NCBI RefSeq assembly: GCF_041228105.1
Contig: NZ_CP166097.1
Coordinates: 744,001-808,000 of the forward strand
Length of the DNA stretch: 64,000 nt
Direction of reading: 5' to 3'
Source: Pectobacterium aroidearum
GTDB lineage: Bacteria; Pseudomonadota; Gammaproteobacteria; Enterobacterales; Enterobacteriaceae
Both the position numbers and the translations under genes were made by a program. Of this stretch, positions 1-7,855 are shown in pieces. Position 1 is the first letter of the stretch, and every line of letters begins with the position of its first letter. The notes under the pieces are model-generated. The model searched no databases. It saw only the letters and a program-made list of their open reading frames with translations, and was not told the DNA's origin.

Positions 1-2
1 AA

Positions 3-419
3 CCCGCCTTTGATGTGGTGGATCTGGAACGCGGAACCCTTCACGGTCTGGGAAGTTGGGATACCAAAGTGACCGTGACAATCCCCGAAGACATTGGCTG
101 GCTCACGACGGAAATCTTGCTGGCTGAACCACGCCTGGTTAATGAGGTGGTTTATGTGGCTGGCGACACGATTTCATACGGGCAGCTTGCTGATGTTGTT
201 GAACATGTCACGGGAAGGGTGTTTGAGAAGACCGTATGGACGCTGGACAAATTGCGCGCAGACCTGAAGACTGCTCCAGATGACGTCATGACGCGCTACC
301 GTGCAGCGTTCGCTTTGGGTGAGGGGATGTGGTGGGACAAATCCGGTACGTTCAATCAACGTAATGGCTACGAGACGGTCGACGTCGAGCATTTCTTACG
401 GATGCAACTGCAAAAATAG
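3..419 (+). CDS. NmrA-like NAD(P)-binding oxidoreductase, 3' part only
   Basis: The open frame enters from the left edge, so the N-terminus with the Rossmann glycine motif is missing. About 138 C-terminal residues remain and the frame ends at a TAG. The segment contains 'VTVTIPEDIGWLTTEILL' and 'VVYVAGDTISYGQLADVV', the pattern of the substrate-binding half of NmrA/isoflavone-reductase-like short-chain dehydrogenases, where a predicted helix follows the 'gDtiSygqla' strand. Such proteins are soluble NAD(P)-dependent reductases or redox sensors; the substrate cannot be told. It converges on sgrR with about 50 bp between the stops, and an intrinsic terminator follows. GTG at 15 is only an internal codon. 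The family call is fairly safe, the function is not. Confidence 0.6.
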   Translation, partial: PAFDVVDLERGTLHGLGSWDTKVTVTIPEDIGWLTTEILLAEPRLVNEVVYVAGDTISYGQLADVVEHVTGRVFEKTVWTLDKLRADLKTAPDDVMTRYRAAFALGEGMWWDKSGTFNQRNGYETVDVEHFLRMQLQK

Positions 420-427
420 GCAGAAGG

Positions 428-459
428 GTGCGGTGCAATTCTCTTTGCTCCGCACTTTT
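428..459 (+). terminator. Intrinsic terminator after the NmrA-like gene
   Basis: Arms 428-438 and 445-455 pair over 11 positions with one T-T mismatch. The loop is 6 nt and TTTT follows at 456-459. It starts 9 nt after the stop of the upstream gene and ends just before the sgrR stop, so it separates the convergent genes. Confidence 0.7.
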
Positions 460-468
460 CAGATACCG

Positions 469-2127
469 TCAGCGTTCCGGCGGCGCGAACCAGGCAGATT
501 TGAAATCAAACCAGCCCAGCATATTCATCCGGACGCCGCGCATACTACGTTGCCCCTGAAGTTGCAGCCAATGGTGCAGCAGAGGGTGCAGTTGACCGCT
601 GGCGATCAGTTTTTCACACCACTCCGCCATCGGCAGCGTCTGGTTACGCCACTGCTGTGCATCTGCATGCAGATTGTCATCCAGACAGTGCTGGGCCAGC
701 GGGAGTTCGTAGAGCATCGCGAACAGGGAAAATTCGATCGGCAGGTAACAATTCAGGCTACCAAACCAGATATCGCTGTCGGCATTGCCCTGATACCAGT
801 CTTCGTAGCTGACCGTCTGAATATGCAACGTGACGCCGTGCTGTGCCAGCAGCGTGCGCATAATCTCACTTAATATCCGGTATTCAGGATGTGCCTGATA
901 GAACGTGAGCGTGACTTCTGTCAGCCCTTTAGGAATGGATTGCGGTACATCGGGATGGTGATGGTGCCAGCGCGGCAGCAGGCTGTAGGCGGGCGACCAG
1001 TCACGCTGGTTGCTGGTATTGGCGTGGTTGAGTAGCGAAATGGGGTTAAATATCTGCCTGAGCCATCGCTGAGCTTCCGGTCGTGATGCTAACGGCGAAC
1101 GCTTGTCGAACAGCAGGAAATAGCCGCCTTCTTCCATCCGGCTTTCTAACTGTTCGTGACGAGAATTGTCAGACTGGAGTTGGATAGATACTGGCATTTC
1201 CTCCGGTTCGTCGGGAAGAACCCAGATATTGACCTCATCAATCAGCGCCCGATAGCCAAAATAGTCATCGAAGGCGCGAATTTTCAATTGATTACTATTA
1301 TTGCGTACCACGGCATAAGGGCCAGTGCCAATTGGGTGCTGGGCAAAATCGGGTAGCGTTTGCCACTCTTGCGGCAAAATCATGGCGTGCACGCTGCCTA
1401 ATAACCACGGTAGCCAGTTATCCGGGCTGTTTAACCGGATATCAATCACGAAGGGTATTGGCGAGGTGACGCTTTCAATATGAGAAAAGAGCGGGAGCGG
1501 AATAAGACGAGAGAGTGACGTGGTGATGTCATCCATCGTGAGCTCTCGTCCGTGATGAAAACGGATAGCCGGGCGCAGATAGAAGCGCCAGTGTAGGGAG
1601 GAGACCCTCTGCCAGTGATGAGCCAGGTCGGGTTCAACTTCCCCATTTTCCTCATTTATCTTGGTAAGACCGCTGAAAATTTGCCGTGCGATGTGCATTT
1701 CAGAACGCCGCAGCGCCGATCCGGGCTGCAGATTGCGTAATGGGCGGTAATAGAGAATACGCAGAATATGCTTTCCCTGCCGGAAGCTCCGTCCGAGGTG
1801 AGCAAGTAACATCTGGCGTATCGCTTCTTTATCACCAACCAATTGCACCAGTTGCTCAATGCGGTCCTGTTCCAGCAGATCTTCAGCGCGCTGCTGCTGT
1901 AGTGCTAATCCGGTATAAACAAATGACAGTTGAGAGCGCTTCCCCCTGCCAGCTTCTGCCTGCCAGACGAGCCAGCCTTCTTGCTGCATCGCGTTCAACA
2001 ATGAGCGGATATGACGTCGGGAACAGTTCAGCACCCCGGTTAGCTCTTGCAGCGTGGTGTCGGTGGTTTGTCCCTGAAAGTGTTGCCACAGGCGGATGAA
2101 CTGTTGTTGCAATCGAGGGGAAGACAT
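469..2127 (-). CDS. sgrR: SgrR, transcriptional activator of the sgrS small RNA
   Basis: 552 aa, essentially the length of E. coli SgrR. The N-terminal ~115 residues form a winged helix-turn-helix ('[20 protein letters not shown]', '[17 protein letters not shown]'). The rest is a solute-binding-protein (SBP_bac_5) domain resembling oligopeptide-binding proteins, with '[26 protein letters not shown]' near residues 150-175, and is thought to sense a small molecule. In E. coli SgrR activates sgrS when glucose-6-phosphate accumulates and represses its own gene. Here it is divergent from SgrS/sgrT with about 90 bp between start codons, as in E. coli. Unlike E. coli, no thiamine ABC transporter genes follow; the gene instead converges on an oxidoreductase. 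A minus-strand GGAG sits just upstream of the ATG at 2127. Confidence 0.93.
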   Translation of the reverse strand: MSSPRLQQQFIRLWQHFQGQTTDTTLQELTGVLNCSRRHIRSLLNAMQQEGWLVWQAEAGRGKRSQLSFVYTGLALQQQRAEDLLEQDRIEQLVQLVGDKEAIRQMLLAHLGRSFRQGKHILRILYYRPLRNLQPGSALRRSEMHIARQIFSGLTKINEENGEVEPDLAHHWQRVSSLHWRFYLRPAIRFHHGRELTMDDITTSLSRLIPLPLFSHIESVTSPIPFVIDIRLNSPDNWLPWLLGSVHAMILPQEWQTLPDFAQHPIGTGPYAVVRNNSNQLKIRAFDDYFGYRALIDEVNIWVLPDEPEEMPVSIQLQSDNSRHEQLESRMEEGGYFLLFDKRSPLASRPEAQRWLRQIFNPISLLNHANTSNQRDWSPAYSLLPRWHHHHPDVPQSIPKGLTEVTLTFYQAHPEYRILSEIMRTLLAQHGVTLHIQTVSYEDWYQGNADSDIWFGSLNCYLPIEFSLFAMLYELPLAQHCLDDNLHADAQQWRNQTLPMAEWCEKLIASGQLHPLLHHWLQLQGQRSMRGVRMNMLGWFDFKSAWFAPPER

Positions 2128-2217
2128 AAAAGAGGAACTCCCTGCACTAAAGTCATCAATTTATCTTTCCCTATATTACGTCGATACTTTCCAACAAGGA
2201 AAGAGAGGAGGTGGCTT

Positions 2218-2382
2218 ATGGCGATTTCCCGTTTGTACCGGTTCTATCAAACCTACTTATCGACCTGTAAGGCAAAGTGGTTGCGATGGATGTCTACCCA
2301 ACAGCGCGTTGCATTATTGCAGCAGGCAACGCAGTGGCACCTGAACGAAATGTCTGATGAAGAGTACCGTCATTGGCTCTAG
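2218..2382 (+). CDS. sgrT: SgrT-like small protein encoded within SgrS
   Basis: 54 codons, longer than the 43-aa E. coli SgrT. The core 'FYQTYLSTCKAKWLRWMS' and following 'QQRVALLQQATQW' resembles E. coli SgrT ('FYQHYF..KLCWLRWLSVPQRL'). The extra length is a short N-terminal 'MAISRLY' and an acidic tail ending 'DEEYRHWL'. The ATG at 2218 is chosen because GAGGAGG (about 2205-2211) precedes it at ideal spacing; the longer in-frame extension overlaps sgrR and has no comparable site. In E. coli SgrT inhibits the glucose permease PtsG (EIICB-Glc), complementing mRNA silencing by the RNA. The strong Shine-Dalgarno suggests that SgrT is well translated here. Confidence 0.85.
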   Translation: MAISRLYRFYQTYLSTCKAKWLRWMSTQQRVALLQQATQWHLNEMSDEEYRHWL

Positions 2383-2390
2383 GTGGTGCG

Positions 2391-2428
2391 AAACAATTTA
2401 TTCTGAGTAAAACAATGTATTCTGAGTA
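2391..2428 (+). repeat. Tandem 19-bp duplication over the SgrS seed region
   Basis: Two head-to-tail 19-bp copies, 2391-2409 and 2410-2428, differ at one position (T at 2398, G at 2417). Each ends in TTCTGAGTA, the part corresponding to the E. coli SgrS segment that pairs with ptsG. They lie between the sgrT stop and the 3' hairpins. Confidence 0.9.
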
Positions 2429-2445
2429 ATGGTGATGTTTCACCA

Positions 2446-2474
2446 GCCAGCGAGTTTTCTCGCTGGCTTTTTTT
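2446..2474 (+). terminator. SgrS terminator
   Basis: Perfect 9-bp stem, GCCAGCGAG (2446-2454) with CTCGCTGGC (2459-2467), TTTT loop, then seven T (2468-2474). The long U tract is typical of Hfq-dependent sRNAs. Confidence 0.92.
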
Positions 2475-2566
2475 ATGGCGTTTACCTGCCACCCTATTAC
2501 GGAGCGTTGCGTCATTTTTGGCTATTGCGGATAGCTTGCGTGACGAAGTGGCATCAGCGGCGCTGT

Positions 2567-3127
2567 TCACGTAATGATTTGTTCACGTAATGGCTTGCCT
2601 TCGCTGAGCAGTGCACAATAGCGTGCCAATTCATCCTGCTGGCGGGCATTTCGTATCTGTAATGCCAGATTAATCGTGGCAAGCTCCCGAGCGTTGTCGG
2701 CTAATGCTTGTGGGATTTTTTTTTGTTTGGCCAGCCAGTCTGCGACATCGCTCCACTCCCACAGCGGTGATGTACCGCCTAAACGTTGGACTGGAGAGGG
2801 GAAATCGCCTGCGCCACGTTTTCCATCTTTGAGAAGCGCAATCGCCTGACGCGACATCGTAGACAAGGCTGCGATATCACTGATCCCAACCCAGACTGCA
2901 TCAACGGAGTGGACTCTGGCCTGGATGCCTGCTGACTCGATATCATGAATAGCACTGATGACCGCGGTAGAAAAACGAGGGCTTTCTCGATCAAATTCGA
3001 GATAGACGGCGCTGCCATAGAAGCAGATCAAAGCGTCGTCGCAGCCGCTGGCAAAAAGCGCATCTTCCAGCCCAGCCGTATCTGCGGAAACGCCCGTTAG
3101 CGTGAGAGAAAAGTGATACGTTGTCAT
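2567..3127 (-). CDS. HTH DNA-binding protein, possible antitoxin/autoregulator
   Basis: 186 aa. Residues 1-75 look like a small alpha/beta sensor fold ('YHFSLTLTGV', 'DDALICFYGSAVYLEFDR', 'HDIESAGIQARVHSV'). Residues about 80-140 form a MerR/AlpA-like winged helix ('VGISDIAALSTMSRQAIALL', 'DFPSPVQRLGGTSPLWEWSD', 'VADWLAKQ'), an arrangement seen in excisionase-type HTH domains. The C-terminal ~45 residues are helical and charged. It lies 28 bp downstream of the 75-aa gene on the same strand with its own GAGGA site 5 nt before ATG, so the two form an operon. That order and size relation resemble hicA-hicB-type cassettes. No specific family was recognised; antitoxin or repressor is inference from layout and the HTH. 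Confidence 0.6.
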   Translation of the reverse strand: MTTYHFSLTLTGVSADTAGLEDALFASGCDDALICFYGSAVYLEFDRESPRFSTAVISAIHDIESAGIQARVHSVDAVWVGISDIAALSTMSRQAIALLKDGKRGAGDFPSPVQRLGGTSPLWEWSDVADWLAKQKKIPQALADNARELATINLALQIRNARQQDELARYCALLSEGKPLREQIIT

Positions 3128-3155
3128 AAATTCCTCGGTAAGCCGTATATATCTT

Positions 3156-3383
3156 CTATTGTTTCAGTATTGTCAGGCAGTTATCGACGTTGCGGCGGAT
3201 CTGCTTTGCATGATTTTCCGGGACTGATGGCGTGGACCAAATGCTCATCATATGAGTGCTGTGGTCCGGCGTGCCGCAGATAAGCCTGCCAAATGCATGC
3301 CCGTTGCTGGGATAAAAACGCCAGCCCTGCGCTAATGCGTATTCAATGGCTGCCTGAATATGCTTGTTTGGGTGTTTTTTCAT
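3156..3383 (-). CDS. 75-aa HicA-like small basic protein, possible mRNA-interferase toxin
   Basis: 75 aa, His-rich and basic. The order helix ('HIQAAIEYALAQGWRFY'), strand with 'SNGHAFGRLICG', strand 'HMMSIWSTP' and helix 'PENHAKQIRRNVDNCLTIL' matches the small double-stranded-RNA-binding-like fold of HicA toxins, where a 'GSHH' histidine is catalytic; the candidate here is His29 in 'NGHAFG'. No good Shine-Dalgarno precedes the ATG at 3383 (the upstream mRNA reads TTATATCGCG), as expected if the toxin is translated weakly or is leaderless. A perfect palindrome with promoter elements lies 29 bp upstream. The fold assignment is pattern-based and unverified. Confidence 0.55.
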   Translation of the reverse strand: MKKHPNKHIQAAIEYALAQGWRFYPSNGHAFGRLICGTPDHSTHMMSIWSTPSVPENHAKQIRRNVDNCLTILKQ

Positions 3384-3411
3384 CGCGATATAAGGTCATG
3401 GTATGTTCATG

Positions 3412-3429
3412 TGTTGACAGATGTCAACA
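3412..3429 (-). promoter_or_regulatory. Perfect 8-2-8 palindrome overlapping a promoter of the HTH/HicA-like pair
   Basis: TGTTGACA-GA-TGTCAACA, symmetric at every base. Reading towards the 75-aa gene, the palindrome contains a consensus -35 TTGACA (3427 down to 3422). A plausible -10 TACCAT (3403-3398) follows at 18 bp. A symmetric site over the -35 suits autorepression by a dimer, probably the HTH protein. Confidence 0.6.
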
Positions 3430-3949
3430 TTGATGATGGTCAAAAATGAAATATACCCGCTTATTTCGCTGACCATTGAATGGCGTGGTCAGCCTACGTG
3501 CGGCTTCGCAAAAGCAGGTTGAAAGGAAGAGAGGAGGGGAGGAATACATCCCAGAGAAGCGTATTCAGATATTACTAATGTAACGTTTAATACCCAATAT
3601 TGAATGTTAGGCTTAAAGCTATTGTCATTAAAATTAAACAATTCTATGAATGTGTTTCTATAATAGAGAGTAACGTAAGAATAATGGTTAAGATAATTCA
3701 CTAACACTATGTGATAGTTTGCTTTTTGAATAGTTATTAATTGAAAGGATTGTCGTTTAAATGACATTTTTCGTGATGGCGATCTTATAGGTAAATTATT
3801 TTTTATAGGCGACTGTTTTTTCTCTTGTATTTAACGCAGATTGTCACAACCTTTAAATATTATGTAACATGTGGCGGCGTTTTATTTTTCTTTGCTTGCC
3901 TGCAATTTACTTCACAGCAATTATTTTGAATAACCCGATGGATGTAAAA
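3430..3949. other. AT-rich intergenic region before the chemoreceptor gene
   Basis: About 520 bp, strongly AT-rich from 3550. It has a distant inverted repeat ATGGTCA (3436-3442)/TGACCAT (3470-3476). Open frames here are low-complexity and lack ribosome sites. The chemoreceptor promoter must lie here, but I could not fit a sigma-28 element with correct spacing. Confidence 0.5.
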
Positions 3950-5569
3950 ATGAGCGACGTCCCTTACCAGTCAATAGCGATTTACGAAAAACCAGAACCC
4001 CAGCATTCCGCTTCTGGATTGCATAACATCAAATTGACGCCACTTTTTGTCGTTGTTTTTTCTGGTGTTTTGCTACTCTTTGCCTTGGCAATTTCCACAT
4101 CATCGTATTTTCTTAAGCAGGCTGAACTGTCGCTAAATGACTCTACGCTGGAATTGAATGTGCGTATGGAGTTGGTGGATAGTGCGAATCATATGCGTGC
4201 GGCGCGTATGAATTTGCTGCATGCCGTGAATCATTTACGCAATGGCCTTACTGCTAACTATAACGCCAGTATGAAAGCCGCAGAAGAACGCCTGTCGTTG
4301 TCTCAGCAAATGTTTAATGGGTATCAAAATAGATCGGCTCGTTCTGATGTTGAACTCGCTCGTGATAATGAATTAAAAGCGCGTTATAGCGATTATGTTG
4401 AGCGCGGAATCAAACCCATGTTTGACATCGCAAAGAAGGGCAATGTTGAAGAGCTCAATGCGTTTGAGTCAACGGTGATGTCTAAATTGGATGATGACTA
4501 CGATGTGCCGTTGAAAGCGTCTTATCTTTATCGGGTTGAAATGGCAAAAAATATTAACGTGACAGCTGAAAGGCATTCCACGCAGGGATATACGCTCATG
4601 ACGGGTGCCTTTATTTTAGCCATCGTGTTGACGGGTATGACATTCTTATTAATTCGCCGAGTCATTATTAACCCAGTGCAGTATTGGGTATCGCGCATAC
4701 AGGCTATTGCGCACGGAGACTTAACGCGCACGAGTGTGGATGTGGGAAGAAATGAAATCGGTATTCTGGGGGACAATATCCAGCAAATGCAGGATTCGCT
4801 CTCCGAGACGGTTGGCTCGGTACGCGACAGCGCAGAGTCGATTCACAGCAGTTCGACGAAAATTGCCGTCGGTAATACAGATTTGTCTGCACGAACAGAA
4901 CAGCAGGCCGCAGCGCTGGCGGAAACGGCAGCCAGCATGGAGCAGCTTACGGCGGCAGTGAAGCAGAATACGGATAATGCGCACCATGCCAGCGAGGTCG
5001 CGACGGAGACGTCAGCCAAAGCGGTGAACGGTGGCAATATTGTTGAACAGGTTGTGGGATCGATGGCCGATATCGCCAAAAGCTCAGACAAAATTTCCGA
5101 GATTATCGCGCTCATTAACGGGATTGCATTCCAGACCAATATTCTGGCGCTGAATGCGGCGGTTGAAGCCGCCAGAGCGGGCGAGCAGGGCAAAGGTTTC
5201 GCGGTAGTTGCAGGAGAAGTGCGTAATCTGGCGCAGCGCTCGGCTAACGCCGCAACGGAAATTGCCGCACTGATTAAAGAATCCGAAACCAGAGTGACAG
5301 AGGGGACGACATTGGCATCCGAAGCGGGTAAAGCGATGGCCGAGATTGTCTCTGAAATTAATAACGTCACCCGCATTATCAATGAGATCGCACTGGCTTC
5401 TGATGAACAAAGCAGTGGTATCAATCAGGTGTCGTTAGCGATATCAGAAATGGATCGCGTCACACAGCAGAATGCGACGCTGGTGCTTGAAGCGTCCTCG
5501 TCGGCCTCCTCGCTGGAGCAGCAGGCCGAGCGCTTGAATCTTGGGGTATCCCGGTTCCATCTGATGTAG
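3950..5569 (+). CDS. Methyl-accepting chemotaxis protein
   Basis: Inner-membrane chemoreceptor passing ligand signals to CheA/CheW. From the chosen start it has 539 aa. A first membrane helix is '[18 protein letters not shown]'. A periplasmic four-helix-bundle-like ligand domain follows ('[18 protein letters not shown]', Tar-like), then a second helix '[20 protein letters not shown]', a HAMP domain, and the signalling coiled coil with the invariant hairpin tip '[20 protein letters not shown]' and '[20 protein letters not shown]'. There is no C-terminal NWETF-type pentapeptide; the chain ends 'SRFHLM', so it should not itself tether CheR/CheB strongly. ATG 3950 is preferred: GGA lies 7 nt upstream and the length is normal. 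ATG 3938 or an upstream codon at 3869 would add an unlikely second hydrophobic stretch. The ligand is unknown. Confidence 0.88.
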   Translation: MSDVPYQSIAIYEKPEPQHSASGLHNIKLTPLFVVVFSGVLLLFALAISTSSYFLKQAELSLNDSTLELNVRMELVDSANHMRAARMNLLHAVNHLRNGLTANYNASMKAAEERLSLSQQMFNGYQNRSARSDVELARDNELKARYSDYVERGIKPMFDIAKKGNVEELNAFESTVMSKLDDDYDVPLKASYLYRVEMAKNINVTAERHSTQGYTLMTGAFILAIVLTGMTFLLIRRVIINPVQYWVSRIQAIAHGDLTRTSVDVGRNEIGILGDNIQQMQDSLSETVGSVRDSAESIHSSSTKIAVGNTDLSARTEQQAAALAETAASMEQLTAAVKQNTDNAHHASEVATETSAKAVNGGNIVEQVVGSMADIAKSSDKISEIIALINGIAFQTNILALNAAVEAARAGEQGKGFAVVAGEVRNLAQRSANAATEIAALIKESETRVTEGTTLASEAGKAMAEIVSEINNVTRIINEIALASDEQSSGINQVSLAISEMDRVTQQNATLVLEASSSASSLEQQAERLNLGVSRFHLM

Positions 5570-5622
5570 TCCCGTTGGTAAAAAAGCCAGGGTGGTAAAA
5601 AGACAAACATCATCATCTCGTG

Positions 5623-5650
5623 GCCAGCGACGTTGTCGCTGGCTTTTTTT
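5623..5650 (+). terminator. Terminator after the chemoreceptor gene
   Basis: Perfect 9-bp stem GCCAGCGAC (5623-5631)/GTCGCTGGC (5635-5643), 3-nt loop and seven T. It lies about 55 bp after the stop codon. Confidence 0.88.
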
Positions 5651-5781
5651 CGCTGTTTTTTCCAGCATGGGATATGAATCCGCTTCTGATAGAATCAGTG
5701 AACAGGTGCGCTGTTTCTGGCAGATAAAGCTTCCCCTTCTCTGCCAGAGCAATTTTGTACAAACGATAAGAGGGTTAACGC

Positions 5782-6618
5782 GTGCATAAAAAGCCGGTAG
5801 TGCAAGAGCAGACGCACTTCAGACACCTGGAGACGCTCGGCGGGCTGGATATGCTGCAGGCACAGTATTACCAGCAACGCTTTCCTCGTCACGTTCATGA
5901 TACCTATTGCATCAGTGTGATTGAGCAGGGCGCTCAGCGTTTCTATCGTTCTGGTGCAGAACACGTCGCTCCCAAAGGCGACATCATTCTGGTTAACGCG
6001 GACGATGTACACACGGGGAGTGCGGAGGTAGAAACCGGCTGGGCCTATCGCGCTATTTATCCGCATCCCGACCTTTTTCGTTCAATTAATCAGGATCTGC
6101 AACGCGCAAAGGATTCCATTCCGTGGTTCCCCGACGCCGTGGTTCACGATCCTGGACTGTCTGAGCAGTTGCTCATGACGTTCAATATGCTTGCTCAGCC
6201 GGGCAATATGTTATTGAAAGAGACGCTATTGTTGTCGTCATTAACCTGGCTGACGATGCGCTATAGCAAGACGCGTCTGACGCCACAGATGTTGCCCGTT
6301 GCGACCCAAAATATACTGAACGTTAAAGCCTTTATGGACAGCTATCCCGAGAGAGAGCTGGCTCTCGTTGAATTGGCCGCGCTGGCTGAGCTCAGCGTGT
6401 GGCATTTCTTACGACAGTTTAAAGCGGTGGTGGGGATTACGCCTCATGCTTATTTGATTCAGGCACGGCTGCGCAAGGCGAAGGCATTGTTGCGTAAAGG
6501 CGATGCGATCCTCGATGTTTCCGTTCGATGCGGCTTTACCGATCAAAGCCACTTTCATCGCCATTTCAAAAACTCGCTGGGGCTGACACCGGGTGAGTTT
6601 GCTAAAGGTAACTTGTAG
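5782..6618 (+). CDS. AraC-family regulator with N-terminal cupin
   Basis: 278 aa starting at GTG, with GAGGG 7-8 nt upstream. Residues 25-105 form an AraC-type cupin sensing domain ('FPRHVHDTYCISVIEQGAQR', 'GDIILVNADDVHTG'). The C-terminal 100 residues hold two HTH motifs of AraC/XylS type ('ALVELAALAELSVWHFLRQF' with 'GITPHAYLIQARLRKA', and 'ILDVSVRCGFTDQSHFHRHF' with 'LGLTPGEF'). This architecture is common in regulators sitting beside the AzlC/AzlD exporters they control; those genes start 108 bp downstream on the same strand, so local control of azlCD is likely but inferred. The effector would be a small molecule, perhaps an amino acid. Confidence 0.85.
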   Translation: MHKKPVVQEQTHFRHLETLGGLDMLQAQYYQQRFPRHVHDTYCISVIEQGAQRFYRSGAEHVAPKGDIILVNADDVHTGSAEVETGWAYRAIYPHPDLFRSINQDLQRAKDSIPWFPDAVVHDPGLSEQLLMTFNMLAQPGNMLLKETLLLSSLTWLTMRYSKTRLTPQMLPVATQNILNVKAFMDSYPERELALVELAALAELSVWHFLRQFKAVVGITPHAYLIQARLRKAKALLRKGDAILDVSVRCGFTDQSHFHRHFKNSLGLTPGEFAKGNL

Positions 6619-6726
6619 ATAGTACCCACTTCCTATTTTGAATATAAAATCCCACCCTTAACGGCAAGCAACTTTATCCAATACTCTTAAAAAACGTTTT
6701 GTTAATTTTTCACTATCGATTTATTT

Positions 6727-7479
6727 ATGGTAGTGCACTGTTATATGGAAAATACCGTAGCCCGTTCATCGTCTGCATCAAAAGATACAATTAGCCCGTG
6801 GAAGCACTTTATGACCGGCGTGGTTGAGATGCTTCCGCTCTGTTTATCCGTGGTGCCCTGGGGCATTCTGGCTGGTTCTATGGCTATCCAATCGGGATTA
6901 TCTGTCGGGCAAAGTATCGGAATGTCTGCGATTATTTTCGCGGGGGCGGCACAGCTCGTCTCGTTAGGGCTCCTGATGTCCGGGGCGAATGTCGCGACGC
7001 TATTAATCTCCGTTTTTTTTATTACTGCCCAGCACCTGATATATGGCCTGACGTTGCGTGAATACGTTTCAACGCTGAAATTAAGAAAACGGCTTCCTAT
7101 CGGGTTTTTATTATCGGATGAGCTTTTTGCACTCAGTGAAAAGAAAGACAGGAAGAACAACGTTAGTACCAGCTATTTAATCGGTGCGGGTTTCACCTTT
7201 TATATATTTTGGAATATCTTCAGCATTCTTGGCGTGGTGATGGCGTCATCTGTGCCCGATTTGGATAAGTATCATCTTGATTATTCTATCGTTGCTACGT
7301 TTATAACCATTGTCGTACCGATGATAAAGAAGATCAGTACCTTCTCTGGTGTCCTGTTTTCTCTACTATTGTCGATGCTATTAACCTATTTCAAGATAGA
7401 AGGTGCCATCGCTATTGCTGGCGTCGGCGGCATGTTTTTTTCTGTGTTCATCGCGTCAGTGCTTAAGGAAGAAAAATGA
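6727..7479 (+). CDS. azlC: AzlC-family amino-acid exporter, large subunit
   Basis: 250 aa integral membrane protein with the AzlC signature early on ('VEMLPLCLSVVPWGILAGSM', 'GMSAIIFAGAAQLVSLGLLM', 'FFITAQHLIYGL') and further hydrophobic segments to the C-terminus. AzlC with AzlD forms an inner-membrane exporter, known in Bacillus for branched-chain amino acids and in E. coli (YgaZH) for valine. It overlaps the next gene by 4 nt (ATGA), typical of translational coupling. The start is uncertain: neither ATG 6727 nor ATG 6745 has a clear Shine-Dalgarno. Placement between an AraC regulator and the leucine operon suggests branched-chain substrates, but that is inference. Confidence 0.83.
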   Translation: MVVHCYMENTVARSSSASKDTISPWKHFMTGVVEMLPLCLSVVPWGILAGSMAIQSGLSVGQSIGMSAIIFAGAAQLVSLGLLMSGANVATLLISVFFITAQHLIYGLTLREYVSTLKLRKRLPIGFLLSDELFALSEKKDRKNNVSTSYLIGAGFTFYIFWNIFSILGVVMASSVPDLDKYHLDYSIVATFITIVVPMIKKISTFSGVLFSLLLSMLLTYFKIEGAIAIAGVGGMFFSVFIASVLKEEK

Positions 7480-7787
7480 GTTGGTTATTGATATTCGTTC
7501 TGGCGGCGATCGTGTTTTTTAATCGCTATATCTTTCTCGAACCCGCTGTGCCGGTAAAAATCCCGGTTTTACTCCACCGTGCATTAAAGTATTCCGCGCC
7601 TTGCTTACTCACTGCGATTTGCGGCCCGATTATTTTAATGGATCACGGAGTGATTCGCGCATTTCCCGATAATCCGTATTTTCTCGGTGCTATTGTGAGT
7701 GTCGTGATTTCCTTTTTTATCAGAAATATTGTGGTCGCGGTGCTTTTGAGCATGCTGGCTTTTTATATGATTGCCGCGCTGTTGTAA
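7476..7787 (+). CDS. azlD: AzlD-family exporter, small subunit
   Basis: 103 aa and almost wholly hydrophobic, with about four membrane helices ('MSWLLIFVLAAIVFFNRYIF', 'LKYSAPCLLTAICGPIIL', 'PYFLGAIVSVVISFF', 'NIVVAVLLSMLAFYMIAALL'). Size, position and ATGA overlap with azlC fit the AzlD partner. The typical conserved 'R' and 'P' of AzlD ('ALKYSAP' region) are visible. It ends 16 bp before a terminator shared with the convergent leu operon. Confidence 0.8.
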   Translation: MSWLLIFVLAAIVFFNRYIFLEPAVPVKIPVLLHRALKYSAPCLLTAICGPIILMDHGVIRAFPDNPYFLGAIVSVVISFFIRNIVVAVLLSMLAFYMIAALL

Positions 7788-7802
7788 TCAGCTCATTCTG
7801 CC

Positions 7803-7834
7803 AAAAGAAAAAGCCCGCAATACAGTGCGGGCTT
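7803..7834 (-). terminator. Terminator of the leu operon, probably bidirectional
   Basis: Stem 7811-7819/7826-7834 (AAGCCCGCA with TGCGGGCTT), 6-nt loop. On the minus strand it is followed by TTTTTCTTTT, so it ends leuABCD 22 bp after leuD. It may also stop azlCD weakly. Confidence 0.88.
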
Positions 7835-7855
7835 CGGGCTATCTGTAATCTTGAA

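Larger units (their letters stand above)
2184..2475 (+). ncRNA. sgrS: SgrS small RNA (glucose-phosphate stress)
   Basis: The assignment rests on three signs: divergence from sgrR, an internal SgrT-like ORF, and a 3' end built like E. coli SgrS. That end runs 'CTGAGTAATGGTGA' into a small hairpin (GGTGA 2431-2435 with TCACC 2440-2444), then a GC-rich terminator and a U tract usable by Hfq. The likely -10 is TATATT at 2172-2177, so the 5' end near 2184 is an estimate; the 3' end is well defined. The RNA would be about 290 nt against 227 nt in E. coli. In E. coli the segment before the two hairpins pairs with the ptsG ribosome-binding site. Here it contains a 19-bp duplication, entered separately. 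Confidence 0.85.

Noticed and set aside
301..873. 190-codon plus-strand frame across the NmrA-like end and sgrR
   Set aside because: Lies antisense to the well-supported sgrR and has no domain or ribosome site.
3489..3767. 92-codon minus-strand frame in the AT-rich region
   Set aside because: Composition reflects AT richness (many Asn, Tyr, Ile), there is no ribosome site and no recognisable domain.
3792..3815. Sigma-28 (flagellar) promoter for the chemoreceptor gene
   Set aside because: A TAAA-like and a GGCGAC-like element are present but the spacer is about 8 bp instead of 11 and the -10 fits poorly.
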